Shown here in pieces: positions 24,407-32,924 of a stretch of 59,690 nt of DNA. How positions within the stretch are numbered: the stretch's first letter is position 1; each line of letters starts with the position of its first letter. The stretch spans positions 1-59,690 of the forward strand of contig CAJPRR010000001.1 of assembly GCA_905373085.1 (NCBI GenBank), read 5' to 3'. This stretch comes from an uncultured Selenomonas sp. (lineage in GTDB: Bacteria > Bacillota > Negativicutes > Selenomonadales > Selenomonadaceae). The position numbers and the translations under genes are program-made. Under the pieces are notes generated by a model, which did no database searches, had not been told where the DNA came from, and worked only from the letters and a program-made list of their open reading frames with translations.

Positions 24407-26116
24407 TTGCGCATCAAGGTGTTCCAGGCCGCCACGATGAAGGAGGCCATGGCTCAGGTGAAAGACGAGCTTGGCGACGACGCGGTGATCCTGCATACGA
24501 AAAAAATAAAGAAGGGCGGCATCCTTGGCTATGGCGCAAAAGAGATCTTTGAGGTGACGGCGGCTCTCGACGAGGTGACGCGCCGCCCGCCCAAGAAGCG
24601 CGCCGAACGTCTGCCGACGCTCGCCGAACTGCAGGCGGAGGAAGCGGGAGGAGGGCAGAAGCCGAAAAGCTCAGTGCCGCTGCCGCAAGGTCATGCATCT
24701 CCGATGCCGGCAGCGCCGTCCGCCCCTCCCGTCCGGCAGACCCCGGAGCAGCGGACGGCTGTCCCGCTTCCGGCAAGCCGCCCGGCTGCTGCTGCGCCGC
24801 AGTCGCTGCAGCCGGCTTCGTTGCCGCAGCAGCAGCGGCTCTCACAGAGTGCGGCAAGGAGCTACCGGACAGCGGGCACGGAAGCGGCGGTCGCTGCGGC
24901 CGAGCGCCAGGCGCATGCGCCTGCACCCGTCTCGTCCGCTGCTGTCTCGGCTGAATCGTTCGTTCCGTCCTTTCCTCAGGGGAACGCGCAGGAGGATTCC
25001 TTTCAGCCGCTCGTGCCGTCTGCCGGAGAAGCTCCTCCGAAATCGCCTGCACGCAAAGCGCGGCGCAGGAAGCCCGCGGCGCCGAAGCGAAGAAAAGCGT
25101 GCGCGGCGGAGGCGAAAGGAGCTGCCGGAGAAGAGACGGCAAGAGCGGCGTCCGCCTCGCGCAGGGCGAAGCGCGAGGCGGACGAGGCGGCTGTCTCGCC
25201 GCAGGAGAAACGGCAGAAGGCGGAGGTGCCGCCCGCCAAGAGCGAGGAAGAGCGCCAGCGCGAGACCATCGAGGAGCTGCAGAGCGAGCTTGCACAGATG
25301 AAGGCAATGCTCGTCCAAGTCGTCAGCAAGGAGAAGACGCCCGAGGACGAGATGTCCCTGCAGCAGGCGCTGAAGCAGCAGGAAGTCGAACCGGACATCA
25401 TCGACGACGTCGTGCTGCAGCTTCCTGCCGAAGCCATTCTGGCGGACAAGGACACGCCGCTTGCCTTGGAGGGACTGACGAAGTACCTTGCCGATAACGT
25501 GCAGATGGCGGACGGCCTCGAACTCAAGAGCCGCAAGCGAAAGATCGCGGCTCTTTTGGGACCGACGGGCGTCGGCAAGACGACGACGCTCGCGAAGATT
25601 GCCGCGCAGTGCGTTTTGGAAAAGGGCGTAAGCACGGCATTCATCACAGCGGACACATACCGCATATCGGCGGTCGAGCAGCTCAAGACGTATGCCGACA
25701 TCCTCGGGCTTCCCATCGCCATCGTCTATACGCCCGACGAGCTGAAGGAAGCCATACAGAAGTTCCGCCAGAAGCAGCTGATCCTCATTGATACGGCGGG
25801 ACGCAGCCAGCACAACCGCCGACAAATGGCGGAACTCAAGGAATTCCTTGCCGTCAACCAGAACATTGAGAAGTACCTCGTCCTCAGCGCCACGACGAAG
25901 AACGAGGATGCGAAAGACATCCTTGACAAGTTCTCCGGCTGCAAGCCCGACAAGGTGATCTTCACCAAGACGGATGAGACGAAGAGCCTCGGCATCATCT
26001 TGAACATCTTGCGCAGGAAGGAGATGCGGCTCTCCTATCTGACAAACGGACAGAGCGTTCCTGATGACATCGTGCCGGCAGAGGCCGGAAAGCTTGCGAA
26101 ACTTTTTTTGAGGTAG
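24407..26116 (+). CDS. flhF: SRP-type GTPase FlhF
   Basis: 569 residues beginning with TTG immediately after flhA. The N-terminal B domain (MRIKVFQAATMKEAMAQVKD) is followed by a very long Pro/Ala/Arg-rich region (about 65-285) with a strongly basic patch KARRRKPAAPKRRK, then the NG domains: G1 GPTGVGKTTTLAKI with Lys391, DTYRISAVEQLKTYA, DTAGRSQHN and FTKTDETKSLG. FlhF sets the site and number of flagella. The family is usually 360-450 residues; the extra length is all in the linker. Confidence 0.96.
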   Translation: MRIKVFQAATMKEAMAQVKDELGDDAVILHTKKIKKGGILGYGAKEIFEVTAALDEVTRRPPKKRAERLPTLAELQAEEAGGGQKPKSSVPLPQGHASPMPAAPSAPPVRQTPEQRTAVPLPASRPAAAAPQSLQPASLPQQQRLSQSAARSYRTAGTEAAVAAAERQAHAPAPVSSAAVSAESFVPSFPQGNAQEDSFQPLVPSAGEAPPKSPARKARRRKPAAPKRRKACAAEAKGAAGEETARAASASRRAKREADEAAVSPQEKRQKAEVPPAKSEEERQRETIEELQSELAQMKAMLVQVVSKEKTPEDEMSLQQALKQQEVEPDIIDDVVLQLPAEAILADKDTPLALEGLTKYLADNVQMADGLELKSRKRKIAALLGPTGVGKTTTLAKIAAQCVLEKGVSTAFITADTYRISAVEQLKTYADILGLPIAIVYTPDELKEAIQKFRQKQLILIDTAGRSQHNRRQMAELKEFLAVNQNIEKYLVLSATTKNEDAKDILDKFSGCKPDKVIFTKTDETKSLGIILNILRRKEMRLSYLTNGQSVPDDIVPAEAGKLAKLFLR

Positions 26117-26119
26117 ATT

Positions 26120-27049
26120 ATGCAGGATCAGGCAGCGAGCCTCCGAAAGCTCGTAGAAAACAAAAAGGACTCTGCCGCCAAGGAACTTGGCACAGACGCT
26201 GCCAAAGAGGCGGCTGCGCCGAGCACAGCGCGCCCTGTTCCGAAGGAGAGCGCACGCATCATCGCCGTCACGAGCGGCAAAGGCGGCGTCGGCAAATCGA
26301 ACCTGACCGTGAACCTCGCACTCGCCTTTCTTGCCGAGGGCAAGAAAGCGCTCGTCATTGACGCCGATCTCGGTATGGCGAATGTTGACGTCCTGCTGGG
26401 AACATCTTCAAAGTACAATCTTCTGAATCTCTTGGATGAAGACGTCATGCTCGACGATGTGATCCTGAAAGGCCCCTACGGGCTTCGCTACATTTCGGGC
26501 GGCTCGGGCATGGAACAGGCAGGCGAATTCACGCCCGCCGAGCGGGATGTGCTCGAAGAAAAGCTCACAGGCTGCGGAGAACGGGCAGATGTCATCCTTA
26601 TTGATACGGGCGCAGGCATCGGCAGGAACGTCCTCGATTTCATCCTGGCGGCGGACGAGGTGATCCTCGTGACAACGCCCGAGCCGACGGCCCTGACTGA
26701 CGCTTACGCCGTCATGAAGGCGTACAGCATGTATGCGGCGAAGCCGAACATGCGCCTCGTCGTCAATCGCGTTTACGACGAGGCGGAAAGCCTCGAAGTG
26801 GCGGAAAAGCTCAAAAAGACGGCGGAGCGATTCCTGCACATGGAAATACAATCCCTCGGAGCGATCTATGAGGATCGAAACATGATCCAGGCCGTGCGCC
26901 GGCAGAAGCCGATTCTTGAGGCGTATCCCGATTCGCTTGCGGCAAAGTGCATCAAGGCGGTCGCGCGCGCAATCCTCTACGGGGAGAAGGTCTTTGTAAA
27001 GAAAGGTTGGAAATCATTCCTGCAATATTTTCTTGATTTTACGCGATGA
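26120..27049 (+). CDS. flhG: MinD-like ATPase FlhG (YlxH/FleN)
   Basis: 309 residues. The N-terminal DQAASLR is the FlhF GTPase-activating motif. The deviant Walker A SGKGGVGKS is at residues 52-60, Walker B region VILIDTGAGIG, and the usual LVVNRVYDEAE. A C-terminal amphipathic tail (WKSFLQYFLDF) could serve as the membrane-targeting sequence. FlhG limits flagellar number by controlling FlhF. It lies four bases after flhF. Confidence 0.96.
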   Translation: MQDQAASLRKLVENKKDSAAKELGTDAAKEAAAPSTARPVPKESARIIAVTSGKGGVGKSNLTVNLALAFLAEGKKALVIDADLGMANVDVLLGTSSKYNLLNLLDEDVMLDDVILKGPYGLRYISGGSGMEQAGEFTPAERDVLEEKLTGCGERADVILIDTGAGIGRNVLDFILAADEVILVTTPEPTALTDAYAVMKAYSMYAAKPNMRLVVNRVYDEAESLEVAEKLKKTAERFLHMEIQSLGAIYEDRNMIQAVRRQKPILEAYPDSLAAKCIKAVARAILYGEKVFVKKGWKSFLQYFLDFTR

Positions 27050-27066
27050 TGGGGAGGTGCTTTGCC

Positions 27067-27750
27067 ATGGCCGGCGATTTGATGAATGCGGCAACGGTGT
27101 TGAAAATTGGGCAGAGGGTTGAATTTTACCTGGAAGATGACGATATAAGATATACGAGCCGCATAGAGGACATCACTTCGGACAGATTGGTCGTCGCCAT
27201 GCCCGTGGATGAGAAGCGCCGCCCCATCATACCGGCGGCGGGCGAGCAGCTCTACGGTCTCGCCGTAGGAGAAAAGTGTCGCTATCGCTTCTTTTCCGTA
27301 TTCAAGGGCAAGGCGCGCGATCCGATTCCCGTCTGGATGATCACGAAGCCCGAAGTCGTCGAGCGTCATCAGAATCGCAGTTTCGTGCGCGCGGCGGTGC
27401 GCCTGCCGATCCAGGTGCGGATCATTGATACGGATGGGCGCGAGAGCGACCTCATGAAGCTTTACACCACGGATGTCAGCGGCGGCGGCGTTTCCTTCAT
27501 CGTGCCGCGTCACGTCCGAATCAACAGCCGCGCGTCGATCGTGTTCACGAACTTTCCCAATATCGGCACGCTGTCCGTCATGGCTCGCGTCGTGCGTTCG
27601 CTGCCGCTTGAGCCGAGCGATCGCGGGTGGCAGCTCGGGGCGCACTTCCTCGAGCTTGACCGGGGAACGATGAACAAGATCGTCCACTTTGTCTTCTGCG
27701 AACTGCGCCGCCAGCTCACATTGCACCCGGACAGTCCCGGTCAGAAATGA
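27067..27750 (+). CDS. YcgR-like PilZ-domain c-di-GMP receptor
   Basis: 227 residues: an N-terminal YcgR-type domain (about 10-100) followed by PilZ with the two c-di-GMP motifs, RSFVR (RxxxR) and DVSGGG (D/NxSxxG). Proteins of this type slow the motor or alter switching when c-di-GMP rises. It occupies the place between flhG and cheA where Bacillus has cheB. ATG 27067 lies nine bases after ggggaggtg; ATG 27046, which overlaps flhG, is less likely. Confidence 0.92.
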   Translation: MAGDLMNAATVLKIGQRVEFYLEDDDIRYTSRIEDITSDRLVVAMPVDEKRRPIIPAAGEQLYGLAVGEKCRYRFFSVFKGKARDPIPVWMITKPEVVERHQNRSFVRAAVRLPIQVRIIDTDGRESDLMKLYTTDVSGGGVSFIVPRHVRINSRASIVFTNFPNIGTLSVMARVVRSLPLEPSDRGWQLGAHFLELDRGTMNKIVHFVFCELRRQLTLHPDSPGQK

Positions 27751-27953
27751 AAGCAGGATTTTTGGCGGTGACGGCGAAGAAGAAGAATATTAAAGAATGA
27801 TGCAAGTGATTCGCGATTCGCGTTCTGCCTGGCTGGCACCAAGGCTCTTGGCGAAGGTTGCGGAGCAAACTGACAGGCTGCTGTGCCTCTTGCGGAAACA
27901 ATGCAAGGAGCAGGACGTCCGGAGGCGGCAGAAATCAAACAGGGGGATTTGAA

Positions 27954-30056
27954 ATGGAAACAAATCAGTACATGGACATGTTTTTGGACGAGTCGCGCGA
28001 ACATCTGCAGTCCTTGAACGATGGTCTGCTGAGCCTCGAAAATGACCCGAACGAGGTGTCCGTCGTCAACGAGATCTTTCGCAACGCGCACACGCTGAAG
28101 GGCATGTCGGCGACGATGGGGTTCAACAAGATCGCCGAGCTTACGCATGAGATGGAAGACGTGCTCGACCTCATCCGCAACAACCAGCTCAAGGTGACGG
28201 AAGACATCATTGAGACGATTTTCAAGTGCCTCGACTCCCTGCAGGAAATGATCGAAAACGTCGGCAACGGCGATCCCGAGGATCTCGTCGATGTCTCCGA
28301 CCTCGTGAAGAAGCTCTCCTCCATTTCCAAGGGCGAGCCGCAGCCGGCAGCCGATGCGGCCCCGGCTGCGGCGGAAGCGCCGGCAGCCGAAGCCGCGCCT
28401 GCGTCCTCGCTCGATTATACCGAAGATGACAAGGATGCGATGCGTGCGGCGAAGCAGGGCGGCATGGTCGTCTTCCACATCCACATCCGCCTCGCTGACA
28501 CTTGCCTCTTGAAGGCGGCGCGCACCTACATGGTCATGAACGCCCTCGACGAGATCGGCGACGTCATCAAGTCGGTTCCTTCGACAGAAGACTTGGAAGC
28601 GGAGAAATTCGACCACGATTTCGACCTCGTGCTCGTCACAACGGCCGATGCGCATGCAGTGTCCGATGCGCTCGCGCCCGTCTCCGAGTTGGAAGAGGTG
28701 AAGATCGAGGAGGTCGATCCCGACAATCTCGCCGCTCCTGCGCCTGCACCTGCTCCGGCAGCAGCGGCAGAGCCGCCGAAGGCTGCCGCTCCCGCCCCTG
28801 CAGCACCAGCTCCGGCGGCGAAGCCCGCCGCAAAGCCGGCGGCGAAGCCCGCTGCGAAGGCTCCGGCGAAGCCGGGGGGCGGCGCTGAGAAGAAGCATCA
28901 CGCGAGCCAGTCCGTGCGCGTCGATATCGAGAAGCTCGACAACCTCATGAACCTTGTCGGCGAACTCGTCATCAACAAGGTGCGCCTCGAGCAGATCGGC
29001 ACGACGAACCGCATGCCGGAACTGACGGAGACCTTGGAACAGATGGACCGCGTGACGACGGACTTGCAGAACGTCGTCATGAAGGTGCGCATGGTTCCCG
29101 TCAGCCAGGTGTTCAATCGCTTCCCGCGCATGGTGCGCGACATCGCGAAGGAACTGAACAAGGACATCAACCTCACGGTTGAGGGCGAGGAGACTGAGCT
29201 TGACCGCACGGTCATCGACGAGATTGGCGATCCGTTGATGCACCTGCTGAGAAACTCGCTCGACCACGGCGTCGAGCATCCCGATGACCGCGAGAAGAAG
29301 GGCAAGCCGCGCACGGGCGAGGTCGGACTCATCGCGCGCCACGAGGGCAACAACGTCGTCATCATGGTCACGGACGACGGTGCCGGCATCGATGCCGAGA
29401 AGATTCGTGCGAAGGCTGTCGAGAAGGGGCTTTATACGCAGGAAGAGGCCGACGCGCTTTCCGATGCGGACGCCGTTCGCATCATCTTCGCGCCGGGCTT
29501 TTCGACGGCCGATCATATCACAGACATCTCGGGCCGCGGCGTCGGCATGGACGTCGTGCGCAGCAAGATCGAGTCGCTGGGCGGTCACGTCGACGTCGAG
29601 ACGAAGATCGACGAAGGCTCCGTATTCAAGATCAAGCTGCCGCTGACGCTCGCCATCATCCAGGCGCTCCTCGTCAAGGTGCAGGAAGAGATGTATGCGA
29701 TTCCTCTCGGCTCGATCGACAGCACGATCAATATCCATCCGGATGACATCAAGACGGTGCAGAATCAGGAAGTCATCGTGCTGCGCGGGCAGATCATCCC
29801 GATCATCAACCTCGGCACGGCGCTCCAGGTGCCGCGCACGAAGGAAGAGGACAACGATGACATCTTCGTCGTCGTGGTCTACGTCGGCGAGCGCAAGGCG
29901 GGCATCGTCGTAGACAATCTCATCGGTCAGCAGGAAATCGTCATCAAGACGCTCGGAAAACTCCTTTCCGGACTCAAGATCTTCTCCGGAGCCACCGTGC
30001 TCGGAGATGGCCGTGTCGCCTTGATTTTGGACGTCAGCACGGTCGTGCAGCAGTAA
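27954..30056 (+). CDS. cheA: Chemotaxis histidine kinase CheA
   Basis: 700 residues. Phosphotransfer domain with His46 in NAHTLKGM; P2 CheY-binding domain (about 165-250); a Pro/Ala/Lys linker with AKPAAKPAAK repeats (about 265-305); P3 dimerisation helices from about 320; P4 kinase with the N box LRNSLDHGVE and the G boxes DDGAGID and GRGVGMD; P5 CheW-like domain from about 560. It phosphorylates CheY under control of receptors and CheW. ATG 27954 follows aggggg; the longer frame upstream is not conserved. A 203-base gap precedes it. Confidence 0.97.
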   Translation: METNQYMDMFLDESREHLQSLNDGLLSLENDPNEVSVVNEIFRNAHTLKGMSATMGFNKIAELTHEMEDVLDLIRNNQLKVTEDIIETIFKCLDSLQEMIENVGNGDPEDLVDVSDLVKKLSSISKGEPQPAADAAPAAAEAPAAEAAPASSLDYTEDDKDAMRAAKQGGMVVFHIHIRLADTCLLKAARTYMVMNALDEIGDVIKSVPSTEDLEAEKFDHDFDLVLVTTADAHAVSDALAPVSELEEVKIEEVDPDNLAAPAPAPAPAAAAEPPKAAAPAPAAPAPAAKPAAKPAAKPAAKAPAKPGGGAEKKHHASQSVRVDIEKLDNLMNLVGELVINKVRLEQIGTTNRMPELTETLEQMDRVTTDLQNVVMKVRMVPVSQVFNRFPRMVRDIAKELNKDINLTVEGEETELDRTVIDEIGDPLMHLLRNSLDHGVEHPDDREKKGKPRTGEVGLIARHEGNNVVIMVTDDGAGIDAEKIRAKAVEKGLYTQEEADALSDADAVRIIFAPGFSTADHITDISGRGVGMDVVRSKIESLGGHVDVETKIDEGSVFKIKLPLTLAIIQALLVKVQEEMYAIPLGSIDSTINIHPDDIKTVQNQEVIVLRGQIIPIINLGTALQVPRTKEEDNDDIFVVVVYVGERKAGIVVDNLIGQQEIVIKTLGKLLSGLKIFSGATVLGDGRVALILDVSTVVQQ

Positions 30057-30071
30057 GGGGGAGGATCAGAC

Positions 30072-30533
30072 ATGGCTAAGGAAAAGAAGGCAATCATGGA
30101 AGACGTTCAGGTGGCCGCTTTCAAGCTCTTGAAGGAAGAGTACGGCGTCAACATCCTGAACGTGCAGGAAATCAAGGTCTTGACGGACATCACGCGCGTG
30201 CCCTTCGCTCCTGACTACATCAAGGGCGTCATCAACCTGCGCGGCAGCGTCCTTCCCGTCATCGACCTCAAGCGCCGCATCGGTCTGGAGGACGCTCCCT
30301 ATACGGATGCGACGCGCATCATCATCATGAAGATCGGCGAGTTCTCGATCGGCATGATCGTTGACGCCGTGACCGAGGTTCTGACCATCTCCGGGCGTGA
30401 CATCAATGCAGCGAAAGATGTCAGCGACAATACGAGCAACCGCTTTGTCAGCAGCATCGGCAACATTGATGCGCGCTTGATCATCATGCTGAATCTCGAT
30501 GAGATCGTGGACCTGCCGGAAGATATGAAATAA
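30072..30533 (+). CDS. cheW: Chemotaxis coupling protein CheW
   Basis: 153 residues, one CheW domain: VAAFKLLKEEYGVNILNVQE, then IKGVINLRGSVLPVIDLKRR and a C-terminal LIIMLNLDEIVDLPE. It couples chemoreceptors to CheA. It begins 15 bases after cheA behind a gggggagga site. A strong hairpin follows the stop codon. Confidence 0.97.
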   Translation: MAKEKKAIMEDVQVAAFKLLKEEYGVNILNVQEIKVLTDITRVPFAPDYIKGVINLRGSVLPVIDLKRRIGLEDAPYTDATRIIIMKIGEFSIGMIVDAVTEVLTISGRDINAAKDVSDNTSNRFVSSIGNIDARLIIMLNLDEIVDLPEDMK

Positions 30534-30542
30534 GGATTCGTT

Positions 30543-30574
30543 TCCTTCTCCTGCCCCGCAGGGCAGGAGAAGGA
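30543..30574 (+). other. Strong intercistronic hairpin between cheW and cheC
   Basis: A perfect 14-bp stem (13 of them CCTTCTCCTGCCC with its complement, plus one T-A pair) closes on CGCA, ten bases after the cheW stop. The downstream sequence is atatttctat, not a proper T run, so it is at best a leaky terminator and more likely an mRNA 3'-end stabiliser. Confidence 0.6.
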
Positions 30575-30614
30575 TATTTCTATCGAATCATGCCAGTATG
30601 CTAGAGGTGCAGCT

Positions 30615-31232
30615 ATGACGGAAGATATTATCGATCTCTCCCCGGTACAGCTCGATGTGCTGCGGGAAATAGGAAATGTTGGTGCGGGCAACTCTGCGAC
30701 AGCTCTGTCGCAGCTCATCAATCGCCGCATTGATATGAACGTGCCGAAGGTTTCGGTCGTCCCCCTCGACGAGGTTCCCGATCTCGTCGGCGGGCCGGAG
30801 ACGATCGTCGTCGGCGTTTTTCTGCGCGTCTACGGCAAGGCGCCGAGCAACATCCTGTTCCTCATGCCGCAGGACAGCGCCTTCTACCTCGTCGACGCCC
30901 TCATGGGCAAGGAGTCGGGGGAGACGACGCATCTCGACATGATGGCGGAGTCCGCCCTGATGGAAATCGGCAACATCTTGGCCGGCGCCTATCTCAACGC
31001 GCTTTACAGCTTCACGAACCTCTCGCTCATCCCGTCGATTCCTGCGCTCGCCATGGATATGGCGGGTGCGATTCTGAACGTCGTGCTCGTGCAGCTCGGC
31101 CAGATGGGCGATCATGCAATGGTCATCGAGACGGAGTTCCTCGCCGAAGACGATGAACTGCGCGGACACTTCTTCCTTGTGCCGGATCCAGGCTCCATGG
31201 AAATGATTCTTTCTGCAGTGGGGGTTGGATGA
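30615..31232 (+). CDS. cheC: CheY-P phosphatase CheC
   Basis: 205 residues with both CheC active sites intact: DVLREIGN near the N-terminus and SALMEIGN near the middle, each fitting [DS]xxxExxN. CheC removes phosphate from CheY-P and binds CheD, as in Bacillus adaptation. It overlaps the region of the cheD ribosome site. Confidence 0.96.
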   Translation: MTEDIIDLSPVQLDVLREIGNVGAGNSATALSQLINRRIDMNVPKVSVVPLDEVPDLVGGPETIVVGVFLRVYGKAPSNILFLMPQDSAFYLVDALMGKESGETTHLDMMAESALMEIGNILAGAYLNALYSFTNLSLIPSIPALAMDMAGAILNVVLVQLGQMGDHAMVIETEFLAEDDELRGHFFLVPDPGSMEMILSAVGVG

Positions 31233-31233
31233 T

Positions 31234-31719
31234 ATGGCTGATATGTTACGCGTAGGAATCGCGGATTACAAGGTCGGCAAGGCTCCGCAGCAGATCATCA
31301 GCTACGGTCTTGGCTCCTGCATCGGCATATCCCTCTACGATCCGCAGACGAAGGTCGGCGGCCTCGTGCACATCATGCTGCCGGACAGCACGCAGGCGAG
31401 AGCGCACGAGAATCATGCGAAGTTTGCTGATACGGGCGTGCCTTTGTTGCTCGGCGAGGTCTTGAAGCTCGGCGCGGCGAAGAGCCGCCTCGTCGCGAAG
31501 ATCGCGGGCGGTGCGCAGATGTTCTCGTTTGCCAATGCGTCCGACGTCATGCGCGTGGGCCTTCGGAATGCGGAAGCCGCAAAGAAGGCGCTCGCCAAAG
31601 AAGGCATACGCATCGTCGCCGAGGATACGGGCGGCACGTACGGCCGCACGGTACAGATCGACTTGGCCACAGGAGATTACAAGGTCAAGACGATCGACCG
31701 CGGAGAAAAGATTATTTAG
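31234..31719 (+). CDS. cheD: Chemoreceptor glutamine deamidase CheD
   Basis: 161 residues. The catalytic Cys29 lies in GLGSCIGISLYD and His46 in GGLVHIMLPDS; the third residue of the triad is Ser23, where Thermotoga CheD has Thr21 (same spacing). CheD deamidates receptor glutamines and is held by CheC. ATG 31234 has ggggg nine bases upstream; TTG 31225 inside cheC is an alternative. One base separates the cheC stop from this start. Confidence 0.95.
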   Translation: MADMLRVGIADYKVGKAPQQIISYGLGSCIGISLYDPQTKVGGLVHIMLPDSTQARAHENHAKFADTGVPLLLGEVLKLGAAKSRLVAKIAGGAQMFSFANASDVMRVGLRNAEAAKKALAKEGIRIVAEDTGGTYGRTVQIDLATGDYKVKTIDRGEKII

Positions 31720-31732
31720 CGGGGGATGGACT

Positions 31733-32119
31733 TTGTTTAAGATTGGAACAGCGCTTGTCACGGGCGTCCTTGCAGCCTTCCTCACCGTTTTGACCGCCGT
31801 TTCCGCAGGCGCACGGTTTTCCACTGCGGCGGGGAGGAGCATCGCGGTGCTTCTCGTCGTCGCCGCTCTCGTCTTCCTCGCCGCATTCCTGTTGGAAAAG
31901 CAGTTTCCCGCTCTTTTTGCGCGGGCGTCTTCTGAGGGAATTCCGACGGCGAAAGAGGGAAAACCGCCCGAGGCGGCGAATGATAAAGATGGGACGGAAG
32001 AATCGCTTGAGACGGAAGAAGACGGGGAAGCAGCAGGAGCGCGAGCAGAAGGTCAAGAACAGGATGCAGGGATGGAAGTCATGGAAGAGCCTGCCGCTGC
32101 CGTTCCGCGAGGAGAATGA
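31733..32119 (+). CDS. Small membrane protein of the che operon, function unknown
   Basis: 128 residues starting at TTG 31733 (MFKIGTALV) behind gggggatgg. Two hydrophobic helices (about 3-27 and 36-55) are followed by a very acidic Glu/Gly/Ala tail of about 70 residues. I do not recognise a family. It lies between cheD and the sigma-28 gene in the same direction, 13 bases after cheD and 23 before fliA, so it is surely cotranscribed. The longer frame through cheD is not credible. Confidence 0.7.
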   Translation: MFKIGTALVTGVLAAFLTVLTAVSAGARFSTAAGRSIAVLLVVAALVFLAAFLLEKQFPALFARASSEGIPTAKEGKPPEAANDKDGTEESLETEEDGEAAGARAEGQEQDAGMEVMEEPAAAVPRGE

Positions 32120-32142
32120 TGAGACGAGGAGGCGGCTGATTG

Positions 32143-32901
32143 ATGAAAAAGGCAGAACCTCCCTCCGCGGAAATCCAAGATCTTTGGGCGCTTTACCGGG
32201 AAACGCGGGCGCCGGAAATTCGCGACAAGATTGTCGAAAAATACCTGCCGCTCGTCAACATCATTGCGGGGCGCGTCGTTGTCGGCCTGCCCGCACATGT
32301 TGATCGGGACGATCTCGTTTCGAGCGGCTTTTTTGGTCTGCTCGACGCGATCGAGCGCTACGACGTCGAGCGCGGCAACAAATTTGAGACGTATGGCGGC
32401 GTGCGCATCCGCGGCGCCATGCTCGATTATCTGCGCACGATGGATTGGATTCCGGTATCGAAAAGGCAGAAGATTCGGCGTTACGAACAGGCAGTGACAG
32501 CTCTCGAAGGCCGTCTGGGGCGCTCGGCGACGGACGACGAGCTTGCCGCCGAGCTGAAGATATCGAAGAAGGAACTGCACGATCTCGTCTCGCAGACGAA
32601 CATCGCGACAGTCATTCCGCTCGAAGAGTACGTCCGCACGGAATCCCCGTCATCACAGACGATCGATCCTGAAGAGAATGCGGAGAAGAACGAACTGCGC
32701 GACACCTTGGCGGAAGCCATCGACCAGCTTCCGGAAAAGGAACGCACGGTCGTCTCTCTTTACTATTATGAGGAACTCACCCTGAAGGAAATCAGTCTCA
32801 TCCTGCATCTTTCAGAGGCGCGGATTTCCCAGCTCCATACGAAAGCCGTATTTCGGCTCCGGGGCTTTTTGGCGAGATGGAAAACAAGCCTCATGGAATG
32901 A
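32143..32901 (+). CDS. fliA: RNA polymerase sigma-28 factor (FliA/SigD)
   Basis: 252 residues. Region 2 reads HVDRDDLVSSGFFGLLDAIE with YDVERGNKFETYGGVRIRGA; region 3 has EGRLGRSATDDELA; region 4 has LTLKEISLILHLSEARISQL. This is the sigma factor for late flagellar and chemotaxis genes. ATG 32143 lies nine bases after gaggagg. Its gene sits in the same operon order (cheC-cheD-sigD) as in Bacillus, with one extra membrane-protein gene between. Confidence 0.97.
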   Translation: MKKAEPPSAEIQDLWALYRETRAPEIRDKIVEKYLPLVNIIAGRVVVGLPAHVDRDDLVSSGFFGLLDAIERYDVERGNKFETYGGVRIRGAMLDYLRTMDWIPVSKRQKIRRYEQAVTALEGRLGRSATDDELAAELKISKKELHDLVSQTNIATVIPLEEYVRTESPSSQTIDPEENAEKNELRDTLAEAIDQLPEKERTVVSLYYYEELTLKEISLILHLSEARISQLHTKAVFRLRGFLARWKTSLME

Positions 32902-32924
32902 GGCAAGAAGGAGGCAGAAAGAGC

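Noticed and set aside
27139..27149. Sigma-D-like element GACGATATAAG
   Set aside because: It lies inside the PilZ coding sequence, has no suitable -35, and no gene start follows.
27751..27953. c-di-GMP riboswitch before cheA
   Set aside because: The conserved GEMM core elements and tetraloop-receptor pattern were not found.
30543..30574. Operon-ending terminator after cheW
   Set aside because: There is no T run, and cheC-cheD-fliA continue in the same direction with short gaps.
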